The position numbers and the translations under genes were made by a program. Shown here piece by piece: positions 1 to 7,344 of a stretch of 64,000 bases of DNA. Within the stretch, counting starts at the first letter, position 1. Every line of letters begins with the position of its first letter. The notes beneath the pieces were generated by a model. It had not been told where the DNA came from. It worked only from the letters and a program-made list of their open reading frames with translations, and searched no databases. The DNA is from Crystallibacter degradans (GTDB taxonomy: Bacteria; Actinomycetota; Actinomycetes; Actinomycetales; Micrococcaceae), in the NCBI RefSeq assembly GCF_012952295.1, contig NZ_JABBCH010000007.1, positions 147,335 through 211,334 of the forward strand. Direction: 5' to 3'.

Positions 1-897
1 GTAAACGTCCAGGCCGCGGTATTCCACGTGCGCAGGATCCTGGTCCAGGGCCTCGTATGCGGCCAGGTCCGCCGTCGTCATGTGGCCAACCGGGACGGGC
101 AGAGCAGTTTCCTCGGTCTTTGGCGGATCCTGAACCGTGGCCGCAATTTCCTCCGCAAGCGGCCCATCGTAAAAGGCGTCCGTGCCATGTTTGGCGAGGA
201 GCAGGTATGTTTTGGCTAGGTCGTGGTTCTTGAAGGTACTGCCGACGGCGGGTGCGTCGCCGTCGGGGAGGAAGAGGCTGCTCGTCGAGGTGAACGCCTC
301 GAAGCGGATCTTGTTGTCAAGGGTCTGCTGGCGGAATGTTTCATCGACCTCGAAGCCGCGGCTGGCGACCTTGATGGCTGGCTTGAGCGCTTCACGGAGG
401 CTCACGGTTCCCCAGCGGTCGAGAGCACGCTCCCAGGTCGCCGGCGTGCCGGGTACGCCCACGGAAACGCCGCTGGTGACGAGCTCCGGCGTGAAGGGGT
501 AGGGCTCGCCGGTCTCCGGGTCGATGAAGGCGTCGTGCGGCATCGCCTCGGGTGCAGTCTCGCGGCCGTCGATTGAGCTGACCTCGCCGGTTTCCGCGTC
601 GTAGAACATGAAGTAACCGCCACCGCCGATCCCGGCGCTGTACGGTTCAGTCACGCCGAGGGTCGCCGCTGCGGCTACGGCGGCGTCCACGGCATTGCCG
701 CCCTTGCGGAGGACTCTAATCGCTGCGGCGGAAGCCTCCGGGTCGACGGTGCTGACTGCGCCGCCGTAACCCCTGGCGGTCGCGGTCTTGACGGGCTCGG
801 TCGGGTCGGCGAATGCGGGGCTGGCAACGGCGCCGCTGGTTACGCTCATAACCAGGGCCGCCGTCAAGGCAGCGAACCGACGTCTCAGATGTGCCAT
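1..897 (-). CDS. ggt: gamma-glutamyltransferase, secreted (3' end cut by window edge)
   Basis: The frame is open from an ATG at 897 to the window edge (299 codons), so the C-terminal part is missing. The N-terminus has basic residues and a hydrophobic stretch ending near ASPAFA, which looks like a Sec signal peptide. It is followed by the GGT large-subunit core: RKGGNAVDAAVAAAATLGV, EPYSAGIGGGGYFMFYD, and a GVSVGVPGTPATWERAL block. These are characteristic of Ntn-hydrolase gamma-glutamyltranspeptidases, which cleave glutathione and other gamma-glutamyl compounds outside the cytoplasm. The autocatalytic threonine and small subunit lie beyond the window, so activity cannot be judged. It stands alone, with about 190 bp of gene-free DNA on its 5' side. 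Confidence 0.9.
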   Translation of the reverse strand, partial: MAHLRRRFAALTAALVMSVTSGAVASPAFADPTEPVKTATARGYGGAVSTVDPEASAAAIRVLRKGGNAVDAAVAAAATLGVTEPYSAGIGGGGYFMFYDAETGEVSSIDGRETAPEAMPHDAFIDPETGEPYPFTPELVTSGVSVGVPGTPATWERALDRWGTVSLREALKPAIKVASRGFEVDETFRQQTLDNKIRFEAFTSTSSLFLPDGDAPAVGSTFKNHDLAKTYLLLAKHGTDAFYDGPLAEEIAATVQDPPKTEETALPVPVGHMTTADLAAYEALDQDPAHVEYRGLDVY

Positions 898-1084
898 GGT
901 CACTCCGAATCGAGGTGATAGGAGTTGTCGATGGACGCCACGCTACTCCCTGCGGTCCGGCCACTCAATACTGCAGTGCCTCCCGAGGGCGGAGACCGCG
1001 GACTTTTGCGCTGAGCTCCGTCGCACCTTAAGATCCATGCCATCAAACGTGACACAGCCTGCGAAGCCCGTAGCCGTAATTCCC

Positions 1085-1852
1085 TTAGAACAGCGGCCAG
1101 GGCACCGCCGACATCTCACCGCTGCGAGCCGGAAACCGCCCTGCCACGCGCAACCGGGCGCAGCGCGCGGCGAGCGATACGATTTCTTCGGCGCTGAGCA
1201 GGTCCGCCAGGGTTCGGCCCAGCCCACCGTGCAGTCCTTCGCTGACACGATCGATGCCGTCGCGTTCCTCGGCGGTCAGAGCGTCTCCCAGCCACCCCCA
1301 CAGCACCGTGCGCAGCTTGTGGTCACGGTGAAAGGTGAGCCCATGGTCCACGCCGTGCCGGTGTCCGTCCGTCATGGCAAGAATGTGGTCGCCTTTGCGG
1401 TCGGCGTTGTTGACGACGATGTCGAACACCGCCATGCGTCTGAGCGCTGGCGAGTCTTCGTGAACGAGGGCGAGCATCCGTCCGTTCTCATCTCGTCCCT
1501 CGAGAACGTGTTTCCAGCCCGTCTCCGGCATGTGGTCCGTCGCGACCAGGTTCACGGCGCTTTGGGCGGGGTCCTGCTCCTGCCAGAGCTGCACCATTCC
1601 TTCGCCCATCGGACCATCGCGCAGCCAGGTGTGCGGCACGACGTCCCAGCCGAAGGCCTGCGAGATCAGGTAGGCGGCCACCTCCCGGTGAGCCAGAGTG
1701 CCGTGGGGAAAATCCCACAGCGGACTTTCGCCTGCTATCGGCTTATAGACGACCACCACGTCGCCGATATTGCCCAGAAATGTAGCGTTTGAAGCCGTCG
1801 TGATGCGGCCGGTGAGCGTCAGCTCGGCGGTCACCAGGTCCGGCGCTGGCAT
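1085..1852 (-). CDS. SCO1664-family protein (conserved actinobacterial, function unknown)
   Basis: 255 aa from the ATG at 1852. That ATG overlaps the stop of the upstream DUF3090 gene (TGATG), indicating translational coupling; a longer frame exists, but its extra residues lie inside DUF3090. Visible blocks include VVYKPIAGESPLWDFP, HREVAAYLISQAFGWDVVP, FDIVVNNADRKGDHIL and DHGLTFHRDHKLRTVLWGW. They resemble a PI3/4-kinase-like or HipA-like fold (a K in VVYKP, an N-ADRK catalytic-loop-like motif, an H-containing DHGL motif). The family is widespread in actinobacteria, always close to DUF3090 and a histidine phosphatase. The kinase-like reading is inference; the biochemical role is unknown. 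Confidence 0.85.
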   Translation of the reverse strand: MPAPDLVTAELTLTGRITTASNATFLGNIGDVVVVYKPIAGESPLWDFPHGTLAHREVAAYLISQAFGWDVVPHTWLRDGPMGEGMVQLWQEQDPAQSAVNLVATDHMPETGWKHVLEGRDENGRMLALVHEDSPALRRMAVFDIVVNNADRKGDHILAMTDGHRHGVDHGLTFHRDHKLRTVLWGWLGDALTAEERDGIDRVSEGLHGGLGRTLADLLSAEEIVSLAARCARLRVAGRFPARSGEMSAVPWPLF

Positions 1853-2406
1853 CAGACCTCGGGGAGGGTGCAGATGTGCCCGTCGGCGTCTATGGGGTAA
1901 CCGCAGAGCGAGCACGTCGGACGCCCGGCGCCCACGATCTCACGGGTGCGCCTGGCGAATGCGCGGGCGGTGCCGACCGGCATTCGCACCAGCAGCATTT
2001 CGGGCTCGTTAGCGCCGTCCTCATCAAGCGGTTCGTCGTTGTCATCAACATCGACATCGGTGATGGGGTGGGCCTCTATTACGACCTGCGCCGTGGTTGG
2101 GTCCCAACCTAAGCTCATGGTGCCGGTGCGGAACTGCTCCTGAACGGCCTCGAGCTGGTCATTGTCGACAAGTTCAATGGGAGTACTCGTGGGAACGCTG
2201 AAGGGGTTGCCCTCGAGAGTGATGAGCTGATCGAGGATCTCGTCGATTTTCTCGGCGAGCTGCGCTGACTGCTGCTTCTCGAGGGCGATGCTGACGATCT
2301 GCTTGCCAGTGCGTACCTGCAGGTAGAACGTGCGCGCCCCGGGAAGGCCGATGGTGCCGACGACGACGCGGTCAGGCCAGGCAAACTCATGAACAGTTGT
2401 AGGCAT
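1852..2406 (-). CDS. DUF3090 family protein
   Basis: 184 aa. It matches the actinobacterial DUF3090 pattern: an N-terminal region with FAWPDRVVVGTIGLPGARTF and QVRTGKQIVSIALEKQQ, an acidic linker, and a C-terminal CxxC...C element (CSLCGYPIDADGHIC) that could bind zinc. It lies 15 bp downstream of the histidine phosphatase and overlaps the next gene by one base, so the three form one operon. No catalytic function is known. The C-terminal Cys motif and the tight linkage to a phosphatase and a kinase-like protein suggest a regulatory module, which is inference. Confidence 0.9.
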   Translation of the reverse strand: MPTTVHEFAWPDRVVVGTIGLPGARTFYLQVRTGKQIVSIALEKQQSAQLAEKIDEILDQLITLEGNPFSVPTSTPIELVDNDQLEAVQEQFRTGTMSLGWDPTTAQVVIEAHPITDVDVDDNDEPLDEDGANEPEMLLVRMPVGTARAFARRTREIVGAGRPTCSLCGYPIDADGHICTLPEV

Positions 2407-2421
2407 GGGACTATTTTAGGC

Positions 2422-3123
2422 TCATCCGGTTCGTGGAGCCGTGTGCCCTGCGCCACCGCCCACCGGTGCGTCGTCGGAATTGACGCTGTTGGTCAGCCAC
2501 GACAGATCCCCGGCGTCGGTATTGGTTGCGTAGACGGTCGGCCGACTGGCCCCGTAGCGCACGATCGATACGGAGGCCGGGCCCACATTGATGCGCTGGA
2601 ACAGGTCAAGGTGCATGCCTAGCGCGTCGGCGAGGATTGACTTGATGATGTCACCGTGGCTCACCGCCACCCACACGGTCCCTGGCCCGTACTCGGCTTC
2701 GAAGGCTGCATCGTGGCGTCGAATCGCTGCCACCGACCGGGCCTGCATCGCGGCCATGGATTCACCGCCGGGAAAGATGACGGCGGACGGTTGCGACTGC
2801 ACAACCGGCCACAAATCCTCGGTCGCGAGATCACTGAGCGTGCGGCCCTGCCACTGGCCGTAATCGCACTCGGTGAGATCGAGATCGACCGGCGCGTACG
2901 TCGTGCCAGCCTGACGATCGAGGATGAGCTGGGCGGTCTGCTGACAACGCTCAAGAGGGCTCGACACCACCCCGACTACGGGCACCGCGGCGAGCCGGTC
3001 TCCGGTCCGCGCCGCTTGGTCGCGCCCGATCTGGTCCAGGCTGACGCCGACGGCCCGACCGGCCAGCAGTCCAGTGGCATTGGCTGTGGTGCGGCCGTGC
3101 CGCACGAGAATAACTGTCGCCAT
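2422..3123 (-). CDS. histidine phosphatase family protein (MSMEG_4193-type phosphomutase-like)
   Basis: 233 aa, first gene of the three-gene operon. It begins with VILVRHGRTTANATG, the RHG phosphohistidine motif of the phosphoglycerate-mutase-like superfamily. It then shows SPLERCQQTAQLIL, LTECDYGQWQGRTL and, towards the C-terminus, VWVAVSHGDIIKSILADALG, whose SHGD contains the second catalytic histidine. Length and motifs fit a 2H phosphatase acting on a small phosphomonoester; the substrate cannot be read from sequence. The conserved linkage to DUF3090 and the SCO1664 family is typical of actinobacteria. Confidence 0.88.
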   Translation of the reverse strand: MATVILVRHGRTTANATGLLAGRAVGVSLDQIGRDQAARTGDRLAAVPVVGVVSSPLERCQQTAQLILDRQAGTTYAPVDLDLTECDYGQWQGRTLSDLATEDLWPVVQSQPSAVIFPGGESMAAMQARSVAAIRRHDAAFEAEYGPGTVWVAVSHGDIIKSILADALGMHLDLFQRINVGPASVSIVRYGASRPTVYATNTDAGDLSWLTNSVNSDDAPVGGGAGHTAPRTG

Positions 3124-3658
3124 CCACCCAGCCTAACCACCCGCTCGATGGCGGTGTGAACCGTACCGGGTCGCGCGTCGAACAGGCAGATAAAGCACTG
3201 GCGGAACCCCTCAAGCACGCCGACGCGCTCAAAGCCGCCCAGACGGACTCGGCACGCATTGACCAACTCATGTCCTGTACCTGCTCCGCGTCGGGACGAG
3301 GGCCTCGTGAGTTCGGATATCGCCAATGGGGGACTGGCTCCCGACGCCGAAGTTCGCAGCTCGTGCAGATGCGGCTACGTCCCAGGGGCGCGTGTCTAAA
3401 GACTTCAGGCGGCGGCCGCGCTTAGGGGCAAGCTATGGATAGGGACCAGACCTGCGGGCTGGAAGGGCAGGCTTCGATCAACGAGCTGCTCGGCGTTACC
3501 CATATTCAGATGACGCTGCGGGCCGGGGGAATTCCGACTTCTGTCCTGACGCTGCGCATATCTCGTGCCAGTTACTGCCGTCATATGCGCCGTTATCAGC
3601 GTTGCGTTATATGCAAGGCGGCCGTGCTTCGCGATGGCCGCGTCGTTCCGACCGTCCT
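3124..3658. other. gene-poor stretch before the AAA ATPase remnant
   Basis: No convincing gene. Short frames on both strands overlap each other and resemble no family I recognise. The part after about 3430 is less GC-rich than its surroundings. It contains an 8-bp inverted repeat, GCGCATAT (3554-3561) and ATATGCGC (3583-3590), whose right arm runs into the 24-bp repeat described separately. It looks like scar DNA from past insertion or deletion. Confidence 0.5.
3580..3603 (+). repeat. dispersed 24-bp repeat, copy A
   Basis: The 24 bases 3580-3603 match 36758-36781 at 23 of 24 positions in the same orientation (one A/G difference at 3598). The shared core is TGCGCCGTTATC. A third, shorter match lies at 42399-42417. 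Here the copy sits about 55 bp before a decayed AAA ATPase fragment; the other two bracket a four-gene accessory operon. This suggests a recombination or insertion target, which is inference. Confidence 0.6.
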
Positions 3659-4117
3659 ATGCGGTCAGAAGGAAAAGCTGCAACCGAAGCTCCGAATGCC
3701 GGAGCCACCCCGAGCTGGTTGTCGGGCGTAGTGAGCTCCTCAAGGAGTTCGAGACGCTTCTCCGCCGGCTTGCTCGTTGGCCGAATCGACCAATCGATGA
3801 TTGTCACCGGATTGCGGGGTGTTGGGAAAACTGTTTTGCTCGGTGAGTTCCGGCAGATCGCGGACGATTTCAAATGGAAAGTCCTTGAGCTGGAAGCCAG
3901 CAAGCGCGTTGATAACCACTTTCGTCAGACGCTGTACTCCAAACTCAAGGCCTCGCTGTTCCAGGTGTATCCACGGGCGCGGTGGGGCGAGCGGGCTATG
4001 AACGCTGCACAGGTCCTGCAAACATTCAGTCTCACAGTTGACCCGACGACCGGTGCCCACACCCTTTCCCTGGACGTCGAACCTGCCGAGGGACTGGCAC
4101 CAGTAACGCGCTGGTAA
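3659..4117 (+). pseudogene. remnant of an AAA ATPase (ATP-binding protein), frameshifted and 3'-truncated
   Basis: The reading frame 3659-4117 contains a clear Walker A segment, MIVTGLRGVGKTVLLGEF, as in predicted P-loop ATPases of about 400 aa. The expected preceding segment (PELVVGRSELLKEFETLLRR) is in a different frame. About one base is missing near the CCCC run around 3711, and one extra T near 3778 returns to the first frame, so two compensating shifts scramble about 20 residues. The frame ends at a TAA soon after SLTVDPTTGAHTLSLDVEP, before the Walker B and sensor regions. No ribosome binding site is evident. The gene is almost certainly inactive. Confidence 0.7.
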
Positions 4118-4119
4118 CG

Positions 4120-4140
4120 CGCATAGCGGTTTGCTATGCG
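4120..4140. other. short perfect hairpin at the end of the ATPase remnant
   Basis: CGCATAGC (4120-4127) and GCTATGCG (4133-4140) form a perfect 8-bp stem with a GGTTT loop, two bases past the stop of the truncated ATPase frame. There is no T-run, so it is not a standard intrinsic terminator. The bases just before it carry two spaced copies of GTAACGCGC/TAACGCGC, which may mark a deletion junction. Confidence 0.4.
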
Positions 4141-4210
4141 GGGCGCCGTCTAACAGGCAAGTGGCGCGCGCCGCCCGGCCCGGGGTGATGACGGAGGAAG
4201 GAAAGCCATT

Positions 4211-5482
4211 ATGCTGATTGGCTCGGATCGAACGCGGCCGCCGGGTAGAAACCCGGTGCCCGCACCTGGGCAGCCGGACAAGGCGGGCCAAGGGGGTTCC
4301 CGGCGGGTAATCGGTGTGGACGTCGCCAGGGGGCTGGCCTTGGTCGGAATAATCATCGTCAATGTTTTTCCTCCGTCGGCCGGCGGCACTGCCACCGCGG
4401 AGTGGGCTGTCCTCGCAGGCCGGCCCGCGGCTCTCTTCGCGTTGATCGCGGGGATCTCCATCGCGCTGCTTACCGGCGGCAGGCGGACACCGGCAGGCCG
4501 TGCGATGACTGCGAACCGGGCCGGCCTGGCGCTGCGGGCGCTGTTGATCACCTCGATCGGCCTGCTGCTCGGCCCCACGGATACCACCGTCGCGATCATC
4601 CTGCCCTACTACGGGATCCTCTTCCTGCTGGCTGTCCCACTTCTGGGCCTGGGCCGGCGGACACTGCTGGGCCTGTCCGTTGTCTTCGCGGTCCTAGGGC
4701 CCGTGGCGATGCAACTGGTGCGTGCGAGCTGGCCGGATATGCCGCAAATCCAGGACGAATACTCGTTCTCTCTTGCCGCCGCCCAGCCCGGCGTCTTCCT
4801 CACCGACATGCTGCTCACCGGGTTTTATCCCGCCCTGCCATGGGTGGCGTACATCTGTGTGGGCATCGCGGTCGGACGCATGGACCTCACCTCCCGGAAG
4901 GTCGCGGCCGTCCTCCTGGCGGCCGGATCTGCTCTGGCCGCGTTCATGTGGCTGCTGTCGATGGTGCTGTTGGGCCCGGGCGGGGGCCTTAACCGGATCG
5001 TTGCCGCCACACCCCTGCTCAGCAGGGAGGAGATCAACTCCATCCTGATCTTCGGAGGCAATGTAGATACCTCCGCTGAGACGCTGCCGGCCACGACCGG
5101 GTGGTGGCTGGCCATCCTCTCTCCTTACACCTCCACGCCCGTCACTATCCTGCACACGCTCGGAATCGCGCTGGCCGCCCTGGGCGCCGTGCTGCTGCTC
5201 GTGCCGCTGCTGGGTGGTACCGCTGGCCCCCTGGCTGCAATGGGCTCGATGACGCTGACCCTCTATTCGGCCCACGTGATCGTCCTGGCTACCGAGATCC
5301 TGGACGAGAGCCGTCCCGTAATGTCCATCACCATCCAATGCATCGTGTTCCTGCTCGCCGCAGTACTGTGGCGCAACGCCATCGGGAAGGGCCCGCTCGA
5401 AAGCGTCGTAGCCGTTTCCACCGCCTGGCTCCGGACCCTGGTCCTCAACCGGGGGCGCCCCACCCGCCAGCCGGCGGATTAA
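4211..5482 (+). CDS. DUF418/heparan-alpha-glucosaminide N-acetyltransferase-like integral membrane protein
   Basis: 423 aa, ATG preceded by an AGGAAGGAAAG purine run. After a proline-rich cytoplasmic leader, the protein begins RRVIGVDVARGLALVGIIIVN, the signature of YeiB/DUF418 and HGSNAT-like membrane acyltransferases. About ten hydrophobic segments follow (for example FALIAGISIALL, GLALRALLITSIGLLLG, PYYGILFLLAVPLLGLG). A C-terminal TLTLYSAHVIVLA segment resembles the DUF418 terminal region. Such proteins are thought to move acyl groups across the membrane, but the substrate is unknown. It is monocistronic and its neighbours give no functional hint. Confidence 0.75.
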   Translation: MLIGSDRTRPPGRNPVPAPGQPDKAGQGGSRRVIGVDVARGLALVGIIIVNVFPPSAGGTATAEWAVLAGRPAALFALIAGISIALLTGGRRTPAGRAMTANRAGLALRALLITSIGLLLGPTDTTVAIILPYYGILFLLAVPLLGLGRRTLLGLSVVFAVLGPVAMQLVRASWPDMPQIQDEYSFSLAAAQPGVFLTDMLLTGFYPALPWVAYICVGIAVGRMDLTSRKVAAVLLAAGSALAAFMWLLSMVLLGPGGGLNRIVAATPLLSREEINSILIFGGNVDTSAETLPATTGWWLAILSPYTSTPVTILHTLGIALAALGAVLLLVPLLGGTAGPLAAMGSMTLTLYSAHVIVLATEILDESRPVMSITIQCIVFLLAAVLWRNAIGKGPLESVVAVSTAWLRTLVLNRGRPTRQPAD

Positions 5483-5548
5483 GGCGATGCTGCGGCATGA
5501 AGGCCCGGGAGCGGAGCTGCGTCGGGCGAACGAAGTCCTTAAGAGGGA

Positions 5549-7156
5549 TCAGCCGGTGGTCACCTGTACGTCGATGAGGACCGGGCCGTTGGCCTTCAGC
5601 GCTTTTTGGTACGCCTCCTCGAACTCCTCGCGGGTGCTCGTCCGCTGTGCGGGCACACCGTAGCCCTCGGCGATGGAGACAAAGTCGATGCCGCCGAGTT
5701 CCAAGCCCGGTATGTCCGGCGTGCCCATCCGCTGGGCGAAGCCGGCGAGGGCGCCGTAGCTGGAGTTGTTAACGATGACGAACACGGTCCGCGTATTCTG
5801 CTTTGCCGCGGTGTAGAGCGCGGTGATGCCGTAATTCGCGGAGCCGTCGCCTACGGTCGCCACGATCGTCTTCTCCGGGTCGCCGAGGGACATGCCGACC
5901 GCCACCGGCAGGCCGAATCCCAGACCGCCCGAGGCGGGGAAATGGTACATGCCCGGCCGGTCGATGGCGATACGCTCAAGGTAATCCAGGTCCAGGGTGG
6001 TGGTCTCGTTGACGTAGGCGACGGTGTCGTTCACGTGGGCATTCAACACCTCGAGAACTTCCGTGCCGGTCATGCCTTCCGGGGAGGTCCTAGCCGCAGG
6101 AAGCTCACGCGAGCCGGGCTCGCCGCGGCGCGTGCCCCGGTCGATTACGCCGTCGGCCAACGCCTTCGTGGCGCCCGCCACATCCGCGACGAAGGACCGA
6201 CCGAACGGCGCGCGGGTCGCCTCGCGGGGGTCCTGGGTGATCTGCACAACGCGGATCCCGGCCTCGAGGTAGTTGCTCGGCTCCCAGCGGTGGTACCGGA
6301 AGACGGCAGCGCCGAGGACGAGGACGACGTCATGTCCGGCCAGACGGTCACGCACGGATTTAATGCCCGGAACGATGACACCCTCGAAGTTCGGGTGGGT
6401 GGTCGGGAAGGGACCCCGCGAGGGGGATGGGGCGACGTATACGGAGGCATCGGTCTTTTCCGCTAGGGACACCACGGCATCAAAGAGCGTGTGATCCTCA
6501 ACGGCGGCGGCGTCCACTTGGGGGCCCACGACGAGCGCCAGCTTCTTCGCGCCGTCGACGGTGGCGATGAGTTCCTGTGCCATGTCGTCGGTGAGGCTGC
6601 CGGCGATGACCACCGAGCGCTCGGTGAGCAGGGCATCGTCGTCGAGGGCGGGTTCGGCCCAGTCATCAAGCGGGACGGAGACATAGACGGGCCCGCACGG
6701 CTGGGTAGAGGCTTCAAACACGGCCTGGGCGAGGGTCCGCGGCACGTCGGCAGCCGCGAGCGGCTCATGCGAGTACTTGACCAGCGGGGTCGGCAGGACT
6801 GAAGCATCCACGCTGGCCAGCATCGACTCTTGGCCGACGGTCCGCCGGACCTGCTGTCCGGCGAGGATGACCATCGGAATGTGGCCGTAGCAGGCGTTGG
6901 TCAGGGCGCCCATGGCGTTGCCCGACCCGGAGGCGGCATGCAGGTTGACCAGGGCAGGCCTGCCGGTGGCGCGGGCGTAGCCCTCGGCCATGCCAACGAC
7001 GACCTGCTCGTGCAGTCCAAGAATGAAGTTGAAGCTCTCATCGAGGCCGGCGAGGAATGGAATCTCGTTGGATCCGGGGTTGCCGAAGATAGTGGTCACC
7101 CCCTGCGCGCGAAATATGTCCAGACTCGTCTCTAGAACCGTCTTGGTAGTAGCCAC
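5549..7156 (-). CDS. mdlC: benzoylformate decarboxylase-like ThDP enzyme
   Basis: 535 aa from a GTG at 7156, with AGGAAGG seven bases upstream. Features of benzoylformate decarboxylase are visible: GNPGSNE (Ser29), catalytic Glu50 in GLHEQVV, NLHAASG (His73), FPTTHPNFEG, and FRYHRW (His289). The ThDP/Mg motif is GDGSANYG followed by VNN near the C-terminus. These correspond to Ser26, Glu47, His70 and His281 of the Pseudomonas enzyme, which converts benzoylformate to benzaldehyde and CO2. It lies downstream of a flavoprotein dehydrogenase and is probably controlled by the divergent LysR gene. No mandelate racemase or benzaldehyde dehydrogenase is adjacent, so another 2-oxo acid substrate is possible. 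Confidence 0.82.
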   Translation of the reverse strand: MATTKTVLETSLDIFRAQGVTTIFGNPGSNEIPFLAGLDESFNFILGLHEQVVVGMAEGYARATGRPALVNLHAASGSGNAMGALTNACYGHIPMVILAGQQVRRTVGQESMLASVDASVLPTPLVKYSHEPLAAADVPRTLAQAVFEASTQPCGPVYVSVPLDDWAEPALDDDALLTERSVVIAGSLTDDMAQELIATVDGAKKLALVVGPQVDAAAVEDHTLFDAVVSLAEKTDASVYVAPSPSRGPFPTTHPNFEGVIVPGIKSVRDRLAGHDVVLVLGAAVFRYHRWEPSNYLEAGIRVVQITQDPREATRAPFGRSFVADVAGATKALADGVIDRGTRRGEPGSRELPAARTSPEGMTGTEVLEVLNAHVNDTVAYVNETTTLDLDYLERIAIDRPGMYHFPASGGLGFGLPVAVGMSLGDPEKTIVATVGDGSANYGITALYTAAKQNTRTVFVIVNNSSYGALAGFAQRMGTPDIPGLELGGIDFVSIAEGYGVPAQRTSTREEFEEAYQKALKANGPVLIDVQVTTG

Positions 7157-7344
7157 TCGTCAGCCTTCCTCAGATTTTCGTTATTCCGATGGTAGCTTCG
7201 GGACTGGCTTGGGCACGGGCAGTGGCGCCGCATCGAGGGGAAGCCACTCCCATTTATCGCCCGCCGGGCTCGAGCTCAGGAATGCACCGAGCCCGGCAAT
7301 AAGCCTTGCCTGTCCGCGGTGTGGACTTGATGACCCGTACAGTG

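Noticed and set aside
3156..3425. 89-aa plus-strand frame
   Set aside because: Opposed by equally long minus-strand frames, with no family resemblance and no Shine-Dalgarno.
5098..5577. 158-aa plus-strand frame near the end of the DUF418-like gene
   Set aside because: Arg/Pro-rich out-of-frame shadow of the membrane protein gene.
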